From assembly GCA_020354025.1 (NCBI GenBank), contig CP070638.1, positions 814,006-878,005 on the forward strand: a stretch of DNA of 64,000 bases. The letters run 5' to 3'. Shown here one piece after another: positions 8,207 to 17,172 of this stretch. Positions within the stretch are counted from its first letter, which is position 1. Every line of letters starts with the position of its first letter. Under the pieces are notes generated by a model. It was given only the letters and a program-made list of their open reading frames with translations, did not search any database and was not told the origin of the DNA. Origin of the DNA: Fidelibacterota bacterium (GTDB taxonomy: Bacteria > Fidelibacterota > Marinisomatia > SCGC-AAA003-L08 > TS1B11). A program made the position numbers and the translations under genes.

Positions 8207-10105
8207 CTAGCCGCGGGTAATGATATAGAAAATCGTTGCCAGTGAAGCGGAGATGGAGGCTAGTTCCGTCAGGAATCTAGTCGTGTCAAAAGGTTCTCTT
8301 TCTTCCTTTCTATGCACGATAACGGTTGCACCCTCATCAACACGAGGAGTTAAAATATACCCTTTCAGTTTGACATCTCCATTTGCGTAAATCACTGAAA
8401 CGTCCCGCTTATTGGCGTCCCTGGTGAAGCCGCCAGCACTTTCGATGTATTCCCGGAGAGACCTTCCCTTTTTATAATGTATCAATCCCGGATTGTAGAC
8501 CTCGCCGGTAACGAGCACCACACCCGGATGGGAAGGCACGTAGATGCTATCGCCATGCATCACCGGGAGCAAGTAGTCCCTCAGAACTACGCGCTGTCTC
8601 TGACGATACATTTCGATTCCATCTTCGAAGGCTATACTGGTGAATCCGCCAGCCTTGGCAATGATATTTTCCAGAACTTCATTATTGTCTGTAAGCGTAT
8701 AAACACCTGGCACATTGACCTCGCCTAGAATTGTCACATTCCTGGGAGGATCGAAGTGCGGATTCTGGCGGATGACAACCTGATCCAGGTTCTGCAGCAG
8801 AATATTCTGGGATTCATCTCCCTGACGCAGCTGATCCAGATAAATGGGGATCACCGTGGCGTATTCCTGGTCTTCCTGTCGTCTGACGACATCCGCTCGG
8901 GGGGAAAAAACCGACTTCCAGTAGCTCTCATCGTTAAGCCCACCTGCCAAGTCCAACAGGTCCATTAAGCGCATAGAGTCCTGGTAGGCATAGCTACCTG
9001 GCATTTTCACCTGCCCGTGTACCGAGACCTCTCGTTGAACTGGGTGGATTGCATGAATGCGTATCTTATCCCCATCCTGCGTAGTGATATTCTTAATATC
9101 CTTATGACTCACGTAAAACACATTTATCGCGTTATCCTCGTGCTCCCTTTTATCAATCGCAGCCGTCCGCACAACTTCTAGTTGAGCCTGGGCATTGGGT
9201 TTCAATCCTCCCGAGTAGGCCAATACATCTGCGAAGGATTCTCTCGGGAGGGATTCATAAATGCCCGGTCGTTGAATCACACCATCTATGCTGATTGTGG
9301 ATTTCCTGATTGGTACAAAGACCGCGTCCTGATCCCGAAGCCTGATATCCCCATCGGTTTTGCCCTGGAGCAGGAAGGCATATAAGTCCACAGTGGAGTG
9401 AATTTTTCCAGCGCGGATGACGTGTATTTCCCTCAGACTACCGGACTTGTTCACACCGCCGGCTTGGATCAATCCCGTTGTTACCGTAGAGAATGGATGG
9501 ATGGCGAGGATGCCGGGAAGATTCACTTCGCCTAAGAATTTTACATTGATTGATTTAAGCGCTCCCAGGGAAATATCCAGATAGGTAGTCGGATTGGGAT
9601 TTCTCAGCGTAGCATAAACCTGTTCAAATCGGCTGGCCAGATAAGCCTTTGCTTCTCTCAGGGTCTTTCCGGTCACGGATAATTGACCGACCTTATCGAT
9701 GTACACCTTGCCATCCCGGGTAACGATGTGTTTGGATTGCAGTTGGGTTTCACCCCAGAGAGAAATAATGATTTCATCTCCAGGTCCAAGCAGATAATCG
9801 GCGTGAACCGGCAGGTTTTCCCAAATTGCCACGCTTTTACTGGCTGAAAAAAAATCGTAACCAAAATATGGCAACCCTAGTGCTGTATCTGAGACGACTC
9901 CCTGAACAGCTAGAGTCCTAGCGGTAAGTACATCCACAGAGGGTCTTTCGGTTTCGATGATTTCCTCAGCCGGCTGAGCACTTCTCATGGCCTTCATCGC
10001 CTCTTCATACTCTTGCTTGATGCGGTCTATATCTTGCAGCGATTGGGCAGATATCTGAGAACCCAAAAAGAGAACGATAAAGGTAAAGAATGATTTAGTT
10101 CTCAT
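8207..10105 (-). CDS. polysaccharide export protein with SLBB repeats (Wza-like)
   Basis: A 632-aa periplasmic/outer-membrane protein with signal peptide (KSFFTFIVLFLGSQISAQ). About residues 85-180 form the polysaccharide export domain, with DYLLGPGDEIIISLWGE as its hallmark. Several SLBB (soluble-ligand-binding beta-grasp) repeats follow, each marked by a phrase such as VNLPGILAIHP, VQRPGIYESLP, VKMPGSYAYQ, VNVPGVYTL and VYNPGLIHY. The final residues form one hydrophobic helix (SASLATIFYII). Wza-type proteins conduct capsular or exopolysaccharide across the outer membrane. I start at ATG 10105, a TTG two codons upstream being the alternative. It is the last gene on this strand after the signalling block, separated from the kinase gene by about 290 bp. 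Confidence 0.85.
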   Translation of the reverse strand: MRTKSFFTFIVLFLGSQISAQSLQDIDRIKQEYEEAMKAMRSAQPAEEIIETERPSVDVLTARTLAVQGVVSDTALGLPYFGYDFFSASKSVAIWENLPVHADYLLGPGDEIIISLWGETQLQSKHIVTRDGKVYIDKVGQLSVTGKTLREAKAYLASRFEQVYATLRNPNPTTYLDISLGALKSINVKFLGEVNLPGILAIHPFSTVTTGLIQAGGVNKSGSLREIHVIRAGKIHSTVDLYAFLLQGKTDGDIRLRDQDAVFVPIRKSTISIDGVIQRPGIYESLPRESFADVLAYSGGLKPNAQAQLEVVRTAAIDKREHEDNAINVFYVSHKDIKNITTQDGDKIRIHAIHPVQREVSVHGQVKMPGSYAYQDSMRLMDLLDLAGGLNDESYWKSVFSPRADVVRRQEDQEYATVIPIYLDQLRQGDESQNILLQNLDQVVIRQNPHFDPPRNVTILGEVNVPGVYTLTDNNEVLENIIAKAGGFTSIAFEDGIEMYRQRQRVVLRDYLLPVMHGDSIYVPSHPGVVLVTGEVYNPGLIHYKKGRSLREYIESAGGFTRDANKRDVSVIYANGDVKLKGYILTPRVDEGATVIVHRKEEREPFDTTRFLTELASISASLATIFYIITRG

Positions 10106-10148
10106 TGACAATCCATTTTATCCCGTATTCCAGTCACTTTCATGCGCA

Positions 10149-10160
10149 ATGCACGTGCAT
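10149..10160. promoter_or_regulatory. 12-bp palindrome upstream of exporter gene
   Basis: ATGCACGTGCAT is a perfect palindrome 44 bp upstream of the exporter start, in the promoter zone. Short enough to arise by chance; a candidate operator only. The rest of the 10106-10395 gap shows nothing recognisable. Confidence 0.3.
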
Positions 10161-10395
10161 CCCGTAATATTATTAATTTTATGGGCACTGTCCAGTATTA
10201 TCTTTAATACCAACTGATCAGTGAGGGGACAATCTCCACGATACGAAAGATAGACCAGACGCCTGTACTGATCCATTTTTACTTCTTGACTGGTAGAGCT
10301 CCAAGCCCATATGCAAAATAGCGACTAATCTGCTGGTGGTAGGAATAAATATGAACCGTGGTTACGATTCATTGGATCATCTGGCTGCCAGGCGA

Positions 10396-12663
10396 TTAAC
10401 CGGCCTTACCTTGAATTACGCGGTGAATAGTCCTCAGGAGGGTGCCTGCTGAGAAAGGTTTGGCTATAGACGCCTGGACGTTCTCTCCCATGTCACCTAA
10501 GAGATTCTGTTCGTCGGTGGCAAGCCCGCTCATGGCAATAATCGGTACTTTTTTATTAATCCCTCTTACTGCCTGGATAGTTGCAGGTCCATCCATTTCG
10601 GGCATCATCAAGTCAGTCATGATGACTTTGATTTCAGACTGGAGCTCTCTGTATATAGCCAATGCCTCACGGCCATCCTTAGCAGTTATTGTCCGGTAAT
10701 GATAATTTTCCAGTATTTCCTTGGAGAGAATACGCATTGACTCTTCATCGTCGATAATCAACACGAGCTCGTTGTTGCCTCCAGGCATTTCTTCCGTCTC
10801 ATCCGATTCTTGATGTGCGATTACGGTTGTACCCACGGGTAGATAAACCATAAAGTTAGAGCCTTTGCCTACTTTGCTCTGCACGTCGATAAATCCATTA
10901 TGGCCTTTAATAATACTATGGATAACCGAAAGACCCAGACCCGTACCCTTTCCCGTATCCTTGGTAGTGAAGAAAGGCTCAAATATTCTCTCAAGGATAT
11001 GAGGAGGCATGCCGATTCCGTGATCGATTACACTGATTTTAACATACTGCCCTGGCTTTGCATCATGAAACTTGGAAGCAAACTCTTCACTGACGGTGAA
11101 ATTTTCGGCCTCGATGGATAATCGGCCCCCCTCCTTCATGGCATCTCTTGCGTTAACACACAGGTTCAGCAGCACCTGATGCAGTTGGGTAGCGTTACCT
11201 TTTATGGTTTGCAGATCATCAGCAATTTCTGCGACAATTTCAATGGTCTTGGGAAATGTATGTTGAGCAATGCTTGTTATTTCCTCGATCAGCTCTTTTA
11301 TGTGCAATATACTCAGCTCCGTTTCCACGCCTCGAGCGAAAGTGAGTACCTGCCCGACGATATCTGCTCCCCGGTCGACATTAGACCTCAGAGCTTCTAT
11401 TAGTTTATTACTCTCGTCATCAGGAAATCTTTCCTGCAGGAGTTGAATAGCCATTGTAATGGGAGCCAGAACATTATTTAAATCATGAGCAATTCCACCG
11501 GCAAGCAATCCGATGGATTCCATCTTTTGCGATTGGAACAACTGCCTTTCAAGTTCCATCTTTTCGGTGATGTCTCGAATGATACCCTGGTAGGCAATTA
11601 TTTTTCCCTCTTTGTTGCGAACCGCAGTAGCTGTTTCCAATACGGTGATCCGTTTTCCGTCCTTCCTCTCGCAATGTAGTTCAAGATCCTTTACGTGACC
11701 TTGTTTCTGGATCAATTCTTCAAATCTTCTTCTGTCCTCTGGATTAATATAAATATCACGAGCAATATCGATTTCAAGTATCTCTTCTCTTGACGAATAT
11801 CCTAATAATTCTACGCCGGCAGGATTCAGGTCTAGAAACCTGCCTTCAGGTGTGGTTATAAAAACCGCGTCTTTCGATTCCTCAAACAGGGTCAGGTATT
11901 TTTCTTCGGCTTCCCTGCGTTCCATCATTTCCTGTATTAATTCTTCATTTGCATGCATCAATTGCTCTGTGCGTTTTTCCACACTGTTTTCAAGGTCACG
12001 ATTTAATGTGTCGACCTTTTTCTTTTCGTTCTCTAACAGATACGCCTTAATGAAGTCCTGGCGTGAATACGATTCTATCGAATAGCTGGCAAACATTCCT
12101 ATAATATTACCGCCGAGGAAAAAGAAATTGTTGCTGAGGAGGATTGTCAGGGGTGTTTCGCCCAACCAGATCGCTGCGATTTCGTAAGCGAGCACGATTA
12201 ACCATCCGGTGGTACTAGCCCAAATAAATCTGATTTTTAATAATGTGTAGCCGTAAATGAAAATTAATATTAGCCCGGCATAATATAGGGAGTTTGTTGG
12301 AGAGGGAGCAATCAGGATCATTGCTATGATTCCGAGACCTGCCAGCAAGATGGCAGAAGCAGTCAATATGTTATAATATTTAGCGAACTTTATAGAAAAA
12401 GAGATCAGGTAAATAAAGACAGCATATGGTACAATTATGGCATACCTAATGATCCATAGAGTATGTTTAACTTCAGGAAATATCCAGTAGTCGAGGATAC
12501 CAAACACACTGTAAAACGCAATTCCGATAAGTAAAGCCTTTCGGATGAGCGGCAAAGATTGCTTATAATTAGCCTGCTGATATGTCTTTTCAACATCTTT
12601 GGGGAATGATAAAGTGAGCCTGTTTATTACGAATTGATTCAGCATATGGGACGGATGACTCAA
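10396..12663 (-). CDS. membrane PAS-domain hybrid histidine kinase
   Basis: A 755-aa sensor. About residues 40-195 contain six hydrophobic helices, followed by a coiled coil (205-255), a PAS domain with PAC (about 260-370: GRFLDLNPAGVELLGYS, then GIIRDITEK), and HisKA with phospho-acceptor H393 (LLAGGIAHDLNN). HATPase_c follows (N box LCVNARDAM, G boxes DHGIGMPP and GKGTGLGL), then a C-terminal receiver with acidic pair IIDDEE and phospho-acceptor D684 (MTDLMMPEMDG). It resembles bacterial kinases of the PhcS/Luq style with membrane-buried sensor regions. The start is TTG with GAGAGG about 10 nt upstream; ATG 12645 is the alternative. It lies directly behind the SpoIIE phosphatase gene on the same strand, so phosphorelay and partner switching may be joined here. 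Confidence 0.85.
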   Translation of the reverse strand: MSHPSHMLNQFVINRLTLSFPKDVEKTYQQANYKQSLPLIRKALLIGIAFYSVFGILDYWIFPEVKHTLWIIRYAIIVPYAVFIYLISFSIKFAKYYNILTASAILLAGLGIIAMILIAPSPTNSLYYAGLILIFIYGYTLLKIRFIWASTTGWLIVLAYEIAAIWLGETPLTILLSNNFFFLGGNIIGMFASYSIESYSRQDFIKAYLLENEKKKVDTLNRDLENSVEKRTEQLMHANEELIQEMMERREAEEKYLTLFEESKDAVFITTPEGRFLDLNPAGVELLGYSSREEILEIDIARDIYINPEDRRRFEELIQKQGHVKDLELHCERKDGKRITVLETATAVRNKEGKIIAYQGIIRDITEKMELERQLFQSQKMESIGLLAGGIAHDLNNVLAPITMAIQLLQERFPDDESNKLIEALRSNVDRGADIVGQVLTFARGVETELSILHIKELIEEITSIAQHTFPKTIEIVAEIADDLQTIKGNATQLHQVLLNLCVNARDAMKEGGRLSIEAENFTVSEEFASKFHDAKPGQYVKISVIDHGIGMPPHILERIFEPFFTTKDTGKGTGLGLSVIHSIIKGHNGFIDVQSKVGKGSNFMVYLPVGTTVIAHQESDETEEMPGGNNELVLIIDDEESMRILSKEILENYHYRTITAKDGREALAIYRELQSEIKVIMTDLMMPEMDGPATIQAVRGINKKVPIIAMSGLATDEQNLLGDMGENVQASIAKPFSAGTLLRTIHRVIQGKAG

Positions 12664-12716
12664 CTAGAGATACCTCTCAGAATGCTTCACGGGGAGCATT
12701 ATTTATTGGTCAACTG

Positions 12717-14120
12717 CTAATCTGGCAATTTTTTCATGACAATCAAGGTCATATCGTCCAGCTGTTCAGCTTGAAAACTATCCACTTCCCTTATGATTTT
12801 ATTCATCAGCTTGCCTATAGGCAGGTCGGCATACTGGTTAAAAGCTTGCTCAAGGCGAACCTGGCCATACATCTCACCTTCCTGGTTTGTTGCCTCGGTA
12901 ATGCCGTCGGTGAACAACAGGATGATATCACCTGCTGAAAAATTAACGGCTTTATCCTCAAGATACTTGCCGATATTATCTGAAATGCCAAGCCAGGTTC
13001 CATTGGTTGGAATCACTTCGGTTCGATTCTGCTTTGCACGATAGACGATTATGTCCTGGTGTTTCCCCGCCATCGTCATCTTCGAACCGTTAACCCGAAT
13101 AGCCATCAGGGTCATATAGTGATCGGAACCCAATCGGGAAATGTTTTCCCTGATGACGCCATTCACCGATTCGATGACGGCCGATGGACTGGCATCGTTA
13201 AGACTGTTCACCATGGAAATAATGCTGGTTTCGGCCATCATCATGATCAAGCCGGCATCAACGCCGTGACCCGATACGTCCCCAATAGTAACCCATCTAT
13301 CACCCGATTCAGTCTCGATTATATCGTAATAGTCCCCGCCTACTTCTATGGCAGGGAACATGGTGGCAGCGATTTCAAAACCCTTTATTCTTTTGTTCTC
13401 GGGCAGAAGGGCAGTCTGTATACGCTTGGCGAGCTCCATCTCGCTCCAGAGTGCATCCCGCGCTTTCTGGAGCTTGATCATCAAATAAAATTCCTTTTCG
13501 ATTAACTTGTACCTCAGATGGTTGATAGCAACCGCGAAGACTGCGGTTGAACATAAGAAGAATAAGTTGTTAGTCAAGACAGAAGGTGAAAAGGTCTGCC
13601 CCGAAATAATATTAAGCAAGATATACAGAGAGATAATGATTATGCTATTTATCGTAGAATAAATTGCCTTCCACGGCATTGGAATATTTACGGCAATTAT
13701 CACTAAGTTCAGACCAGCATAATACCTGCAATCAAATCCGCCCAGGTCAACGGTCATGAGTGCGATCGTTCCGCCAACGATGATGGATGCAAAATATGCA
13801 TGAAGATAAGATACCAGACCAGGCCTGGAATGCCGAATAGAGAAGTATTGAAGTAATAGAACCACGGTGGCAACGAGCCGATAAACTCCGAAACGAGGAA
13901 GTAATTCCCTGGGCATCGTGAAAAAATCAAGGATGAAGAAGAGTGGTACCAGGGTAAAGGCCACCGTCATCATGGTCTTTAGCCATTCATGAATCAGACT
14001 ATCCATGTACTTCCCAAACTCACCAGCTCCGAAAGAGAATGACTCTTCACGATATGGCGTTTTATCGCTAGCCATCTTCAGGCTCATAGCTTCCTGAATA
14101 TTATTTCGCTGCATTTTCAT
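12717..14120 (-). CDS. membrane-anchored PP2C/SpoIIE-type serine phosphatase
   Basis: About 467 aa. The N-terminal part has five to six hydrophobic helices, a membrane sensor module similar in layout to that of the neighbouring kinase, and the C-terminal 240 residues form a SpoIIE/PPM phosphatase. Motifs: AKRIQTALLP, ATMFPAIEVGGDYYDI, GDVSGHGVDAGLIMMMAE, and a late DDMTLIVMK with the metal-binding Asp pair. Such phosphatases dephosphorylate STAS-domain anti-anti-sigma factors, and one is encoded two genes upstream (15641-16009). GGGGAG sits 4 nt before ATG 14120 and 10 nt before ATG 14114, so the longer frame from 14171 is unlikely. Confidence 0.85.
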   Translation of the reverse strand: MKMQRNNIQEAMSLKMASDKTPYREESFSFGAGEFGKYMDSLIHEWLKTMMTVAFTLVPLFFILDFFTMPRELLPRFGVYRLVATVVLLLQYFSIRHSRPGLVSYLHAYFASIIVGGTIALMTVDLGGFDCRYYAGLNLVIIAVNIPMPWKAIYSTINSIIIISLYILLNIISGQTFSPSVLTNNLFFLCSTAVFAVAINHLRYKLIEKEFYLMIKLQKARDALWSEMELAKRIQTALLPENKRIKGFEIAATMFPAIEVGGDYYDIIETESGDRWVTIGDVSGHGVDAGLIMMMAETSIISMVNSLNDASPSAVIESVNGVIRENISRLGSDHYMTLMAIRVNGSKMTMAGKHQDIIVYRAKQNRTEVIPTNGTWLGISDNIGKYLEDKAVNFSAGDIILLFTDGITEATNQEGEMYGQVRLEQAFNQYADLPIGKLMNKIIREVDSFQAEQLDDMTLIVMKKLPD

Positions 14121-14237
14121 CCTACTCCCCACGGTTGAGCCGATTAAATAGTAGATTGGCATTAATATCAATTTGATGGCAGCCTAGTATTTCAATATGA
14201 GGTATTGATCCAGCCCCAGTGAACTTGATAACAAAAT

Positions 14238-15632
14238 TCATCGTAACCTCTTTATTTGTAGGAACATTTGAATGCCGGTTTCGTCAAACGTCGTAGACCT
14301 TGCTGCCTCTGCCCCGCTTTTCAACAAATTGAAAAACTCCTCCTCAGTGCGATAGTATAGGACCCAGTCACCCCAATACTCCATGTAGATCCTGTTGGGA
14401 TTCGATACGTGGAAATTGCCGACGATCATCTCCCCCTCAGGCTGAAGGAGTTGATATAGGTTCCAGAGAACGGCTCTGGCGACGGGGGGTGTTAGATAGT
14501 CGAAGAGTCCCATCGAATAGATGAAATGGAACTGGCCCAGTTTTGACGCGAGGCGAAGTGTGGACAACATTGTGCGAACCGATTCCTGCAAGTATCCAAC
14601 TTTGATCCTGGCTCCCAGATTTAGTTCGATCTGCCCTACCAGGGAGGCGGCTTCCGCCAGAGCGGCTTTGTCCTGATCGAGAAGGGTAAAATCGTATATC
14701 TCACAATCCTTAGGATTAGAAAGTAGATCCTGAATTTCAAAGGCGGGCCCACAGGCAACGGAGAGTACTTTGAATCGCTCCCCAGGTGATAGGACAGAGT
14801 TACTCAATTTATTTATAAGGGTGTTCGCAATCAATGTCCGACGATTGCGGACGGCCTCGGCTGCCGGACGCTCGATGCAATGTTTATGCAAGAGTTTAGA
14901 AAAAGTGGAATCACCTAATTCCTCCTTTATGTAAATCATTCTCATCATCGCGGAATCACCCGAGTAGCCTCTGGGCTTGAGGTTAGTACGGCGCATAAAT
15001 GGTGTGAGTGTGATATAATTCCAAACCTGCTTTCTGAAATAAAATCCATGTCGTTCATGCTCTTCCTTAGAGAAATCTGCTACTATTCGTTGCAGCTCCC
15101 GAAGTTGACTATCGAAGTACTCAAAGAATGTCTTGCCTTCGTTTGCTATAATAGTCTGCTGCACGACCTTACGCACCATTTCAGGTTCGAAAGCATATTC
15201 CGCATCAAGCGAATCGAATAAGTTTTTATATACACTTAAATCATAGGTGAGGCTGGCGGTGTAATCTTTGAACTGTTGTCTGATCTTATGCTTGTGTTCC
15301 AGGATAATGGGTAAATTGCCAAATGGCCCCTGCAGGATGACCTTCTTCTTATGAAACAGCAGGCTATCAAGATCATAGATATCTCCAACAAAGAACAGAT
15401 AGCCAGCGTGGCCATCTCCTTCGGATTGAGTAAGAAATCTGCACGGCCCGAGGTCAACCTGCTCATCATCAATAATAAAAACCAGGTTCCGGAATTCATA
15501 ACCATCCTCACGTATTTGGTCATCCAGGAACTTAATTTGAACCGCAAATTTTGCAGAGTATTTCGCCTCAATAGGGATTTTTCCCTTATCATCTACCAGG
15601 AGTGCTTGAAAAGTATATTCTTCCCGGTCCAT
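14238..15632 (-). CDS. class I SAM methyltransferase of the RGYxGD (PhcB-like) family
   Basis: A 464-aa protein. Residues 1-120 look like a beta-rich PilZ-like or regulatory domain, 150-260 carry the family block LKPRGYSGDSAMMRMIY (RGYSGD at 221-226), and about 285-460 form a class I SAM methyltransferase (VLSVACGPAFEIQDLL for motif I, FTLLDQDKAALAEA, SMGLFDYLTPP). The RGYxGD block plus methyltransferase is typical of proteins annotated as 3-hydroxypalmitate methyl ester synthases after Ralstonia PhcB, which make a fatty-acid-methyl-ester quorum signal. Substrate here is not shown by the sequence. It sits between the STAS gene (8 nt away) and the phosphatase, so methylation of a signal or protein may be tied to that switch. 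Confidence 0.7.
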   Translation of the reverse strand: MDREEYTFQALLVDDKGKIPIEAKYSAKFAVQIKFLDDQIREDGYEFRNLVFIIDDEQVDLGPCRFLTQSEGDGHAGYLFFVGDIYDLDSLLFHKKKVILQGPFGNLPIILEHKHKIRQQFKDYTASLTYDLSVYKNLFDSLDAEYAFEPEMVRKVVQQTIIANEGKTFFEYFDSQLRELQRIVADFSKEEHERHGFYFRKQVWNYITLTPFMRRTNLKPRGYSGDSAMMRMIYIKEELGDSTFSKLLHKHCIERPAAEAVRNRRTLIANTLINKLSNSVLSPGERFKVLSVACGPAFEIQDLLSNPKDCEIYDFTLLDQDKAALAEAASLVGQIELNLGARIKVGYLQESVRTMLSTLRLASKLGQFHFIYSMGLFDYLTPPVARAVLWNLYQLLQPEGEMIVGNFHVSNPNRIYMEYWGDWVLYYRTEEEFFNLLKSGAEAARSTTFDETGIQMFLQIKRLR

Positions 15633-15640
15633 AGCGCAGG

Positions 15641-16009
15641 CTATCCCTTGATCTCAACCCGATTATCTTTAGTTTTAAATATCGTCAGTGCTGAAAATAT
15701 CAGATCCTGCCACTTCAGTGATTTGTCATATAAGACAGTTATGCTGGTTGATCCCCTTTTAGCCCTTTCCAGGATTTTTATGATAGGCGTAATGGTTGAA
15801 GAGTTCATGTAGGCCAATTCACGGAAATCCAAGATCACCCTTTTTTGGGTACCGCTACTCAATTTGACCATCCTCGTCAGTATCGGTGTAATGAATTTAG
15901 CTGGTTCACGGTCAATACTCTTTCCTCGCCAGATTGCATCAATTGTTTCATCGTTTTCCGTAACCTTGATTGTCAGCATTTGCTGGGTGTAAGTCTCGGA
16001 CTTAGCCAT
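15641..16009 (-). CDS. STAS-domain anti-anti-sigma factor-like protein
   Basis: A 122-aa single STAS domain. The core VILDFRELAYMNSSTITPIIK contains the usual phosphorylatable serine position (Ser70 or Ser71), which partner kinases phosphorylate and SpoIIE phosphatases restore. The wording around SIDREPAKFITPIL and KSLKWQDLIFSALTIF recalls the cyanobacterial slr1659-type regulators, which pair with a slr1658-type ATPase; here the ATPase gene lies immediately upstream. AGGAG precedes the ATG by 6 nt. The next gene begins 8 nt after its stop, consistent with one operon. Confidence 0.8.
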   Translation of the reverse strand: MAKSETYTQQMLTIKVTENDETIDAIWRGKSIDREPAKFITPILTRMVKLSSGTQKRVILDFRELAYMNSSTITPIIKILERAKRGSTSITVLYDKSLKWQDLIFSALTIFKTKDNRVEIKG

Positions 16010-16030
16010 TTATTTCTCCTGGGGTCATAT

Positions 16031-16525
16031 TTATCTGGTTAGAACCGCTGATACAGTTAGGAGGTTATCTTCACTTACAAAGAAATCGAGGATGACATCC
16101 CCTTCGTACGCGACACGCACAATACCGAGGCCACTCTCCTTATCATGAAGTGGCTTTTTCGCGACCTCCTTAAGCCGCTCAATATAGGCTTCAAAGGGGT
16201 CCTGGTATCCACGAACCCACTGGATCATCTGGTCCAGGCGCTTGAGATCATCCAGATTACTATCATCAATGGGATTTGTTACTTCAATTGTGATGATCTT
16301 TTTAGTTATATTAATGGAAATGTTAATCTGACCGTTTAATACTTTATAACTGCCATATTTAACGCTATTTTCCAGTAGCTCGCCTAGCACCATCACGAGT
16401 GATTGTATGGTGTTGCCCGACAGTCCATGGCTTCCGAAAAAATCGTGGGCTTGAAGTCGCAAAGGCTCGATCTCATCCCAATCAGGATGAAGTGTAACTT
16501 TCATCGTATCCTTAGTATTTTTCAT
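16031..16525 (-). CDS. HATPase anti-sigma/regulator kinase (RsbW/slr1658-like)
   Basis: A 164-aa GHKL ATPase of the partner-switching type. The N box is MVLGELLENSVKYGSYK and the G box is SGLGIVRVAYEG; no dimerisation His is present, so it is a serine-kinase-like or ATP-binding switch protein rather than a histidine kinase. By family it would bind and phosphorylate the STAS protein encoded 21 bp downstream, and in its free state act on another target. No sigma factor gene is nearby, as is also true for slr1658-type systems. It is the first gene of the minus-strand signalling block; GGGGAG lies about 10 nt before the ATG. Confidence 0.75.
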   Translation of the reverse strand: MKNTKDTMKVTLHPDWDEIEPLRLQAHDFFGSHGLSGNTIQSLVMVLGELLENSVKYGSYKVLNGQINISINITKKIITIEVTNPIDDSNLDDLKRLDQMIQWVRGYQDPFEAYIERLKEVAKKPLHDKESGLGIVRVAYEGDVILDFFVSEDNLLTVSAVLTR

Positions 16526-16850
16526 TGAGATCTACTCCCCAGCTCAGTGAGTAGCGATAAGATAATACTGCATTCCCCATATTTATTGCCTGAGTAACAG
16601 GCAAATTCCACAAGGAGTGCCGATGGAGAAGATACAAAATATTTCCCGATTTTCTCAAGGATATATCAAGGTGCATCGGGATTATTCCAAGCTTCATTCA
16701 GGTATTGCTCCAATTTCGATAAGCCTATTAAGATCACACTATGGACATTGTATCACACTGTAACACTCCCATGTATTACATACCCTGGAGCTACCATTCC
16801 GGCCTTTTGGTTTATCTCCCGAAGGGTATTAAATTTCAGCGTTTCCGCCT
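16526..16850. other. intergenic region between divergent signalling operon and tRNA
   Basis: 325 bp that must contain the promoter of the minus-strand signalling operon and of the plus-strand tRNA. No clear sigma-70 boxes, repeats or convincing small gene were found. Confidence 0.4.
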
Positions 16851-16922
16851 GGGCCCTTAGCTCAATGGTAGAGCAGCGGACTCATAATCCGTTGGTTGGG
16901 GGTTCGAGTCCCTCAGGGCCCA
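16851..16922 (+). tRNA. tRNA with CAU anticodon (candidate tRNA-Ile2)
   Basis: Acceptor GGGCCCT/AGGGCCC, D-arm GCTC/GAGC, anticodon stem GCGGA/TCCGT with loop CTCATAA (anticodon CAT), T-loop TTCGAGT, discriminator A; CCA not encoded. The GGGCCCTTAGCTCAATGG start resembles bacterial tRNA-Ile2, whose C34 becomes lysidine by TilS. The anticodon stem-loop differs from the tRNA at 6789 at only two positions, so Met versus Ile2 is not certain. Confidence 0.88.
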
Positions 16923-16973
16923 CAATACCTCGCGAATAGAGGCTTCCCGCGACATTACTGGCTCTACCTGACA

Positions 16974-17007
16974 TGAGAAAATCCCAGTGAGTACTGGGAT
17001 TTTCTCA
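16974..17007 (+). terminator. terminator-like hairpin after tRNA
   Basis: Perfect 15-bp stem TGAGAAAATCCCAGT / ACTGGGATTTTCTCA around loop GAGT, 52 nt downstream of the tRNA. The A-tract and T-tract inside the arms make it usable in both directions; it also faces the end of the minus-strand gene at 17173. Confidence 0.65.
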
Positions 17008-17172
17008 TGCTGTACCTTTTGCCTCTCCCACAGTTCGAAGGGATCATCCGTGTGATTTGGTGGATCACTGATTCAGACTTCTTCAATGCCATTTCAAGAT
17101 CCCTGTGCCAAGTATTCGACTCAGCAAGAGTGCCTCCCAATCCTCAGCCTGGACAGAAGAGGTTTTTAAATT

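Noticed and set aside
16512-16697. 61-aa frame upstream of the ATPase gene
   Set aside because: Overlaps the operon's leader, no ribosome site, no domain.
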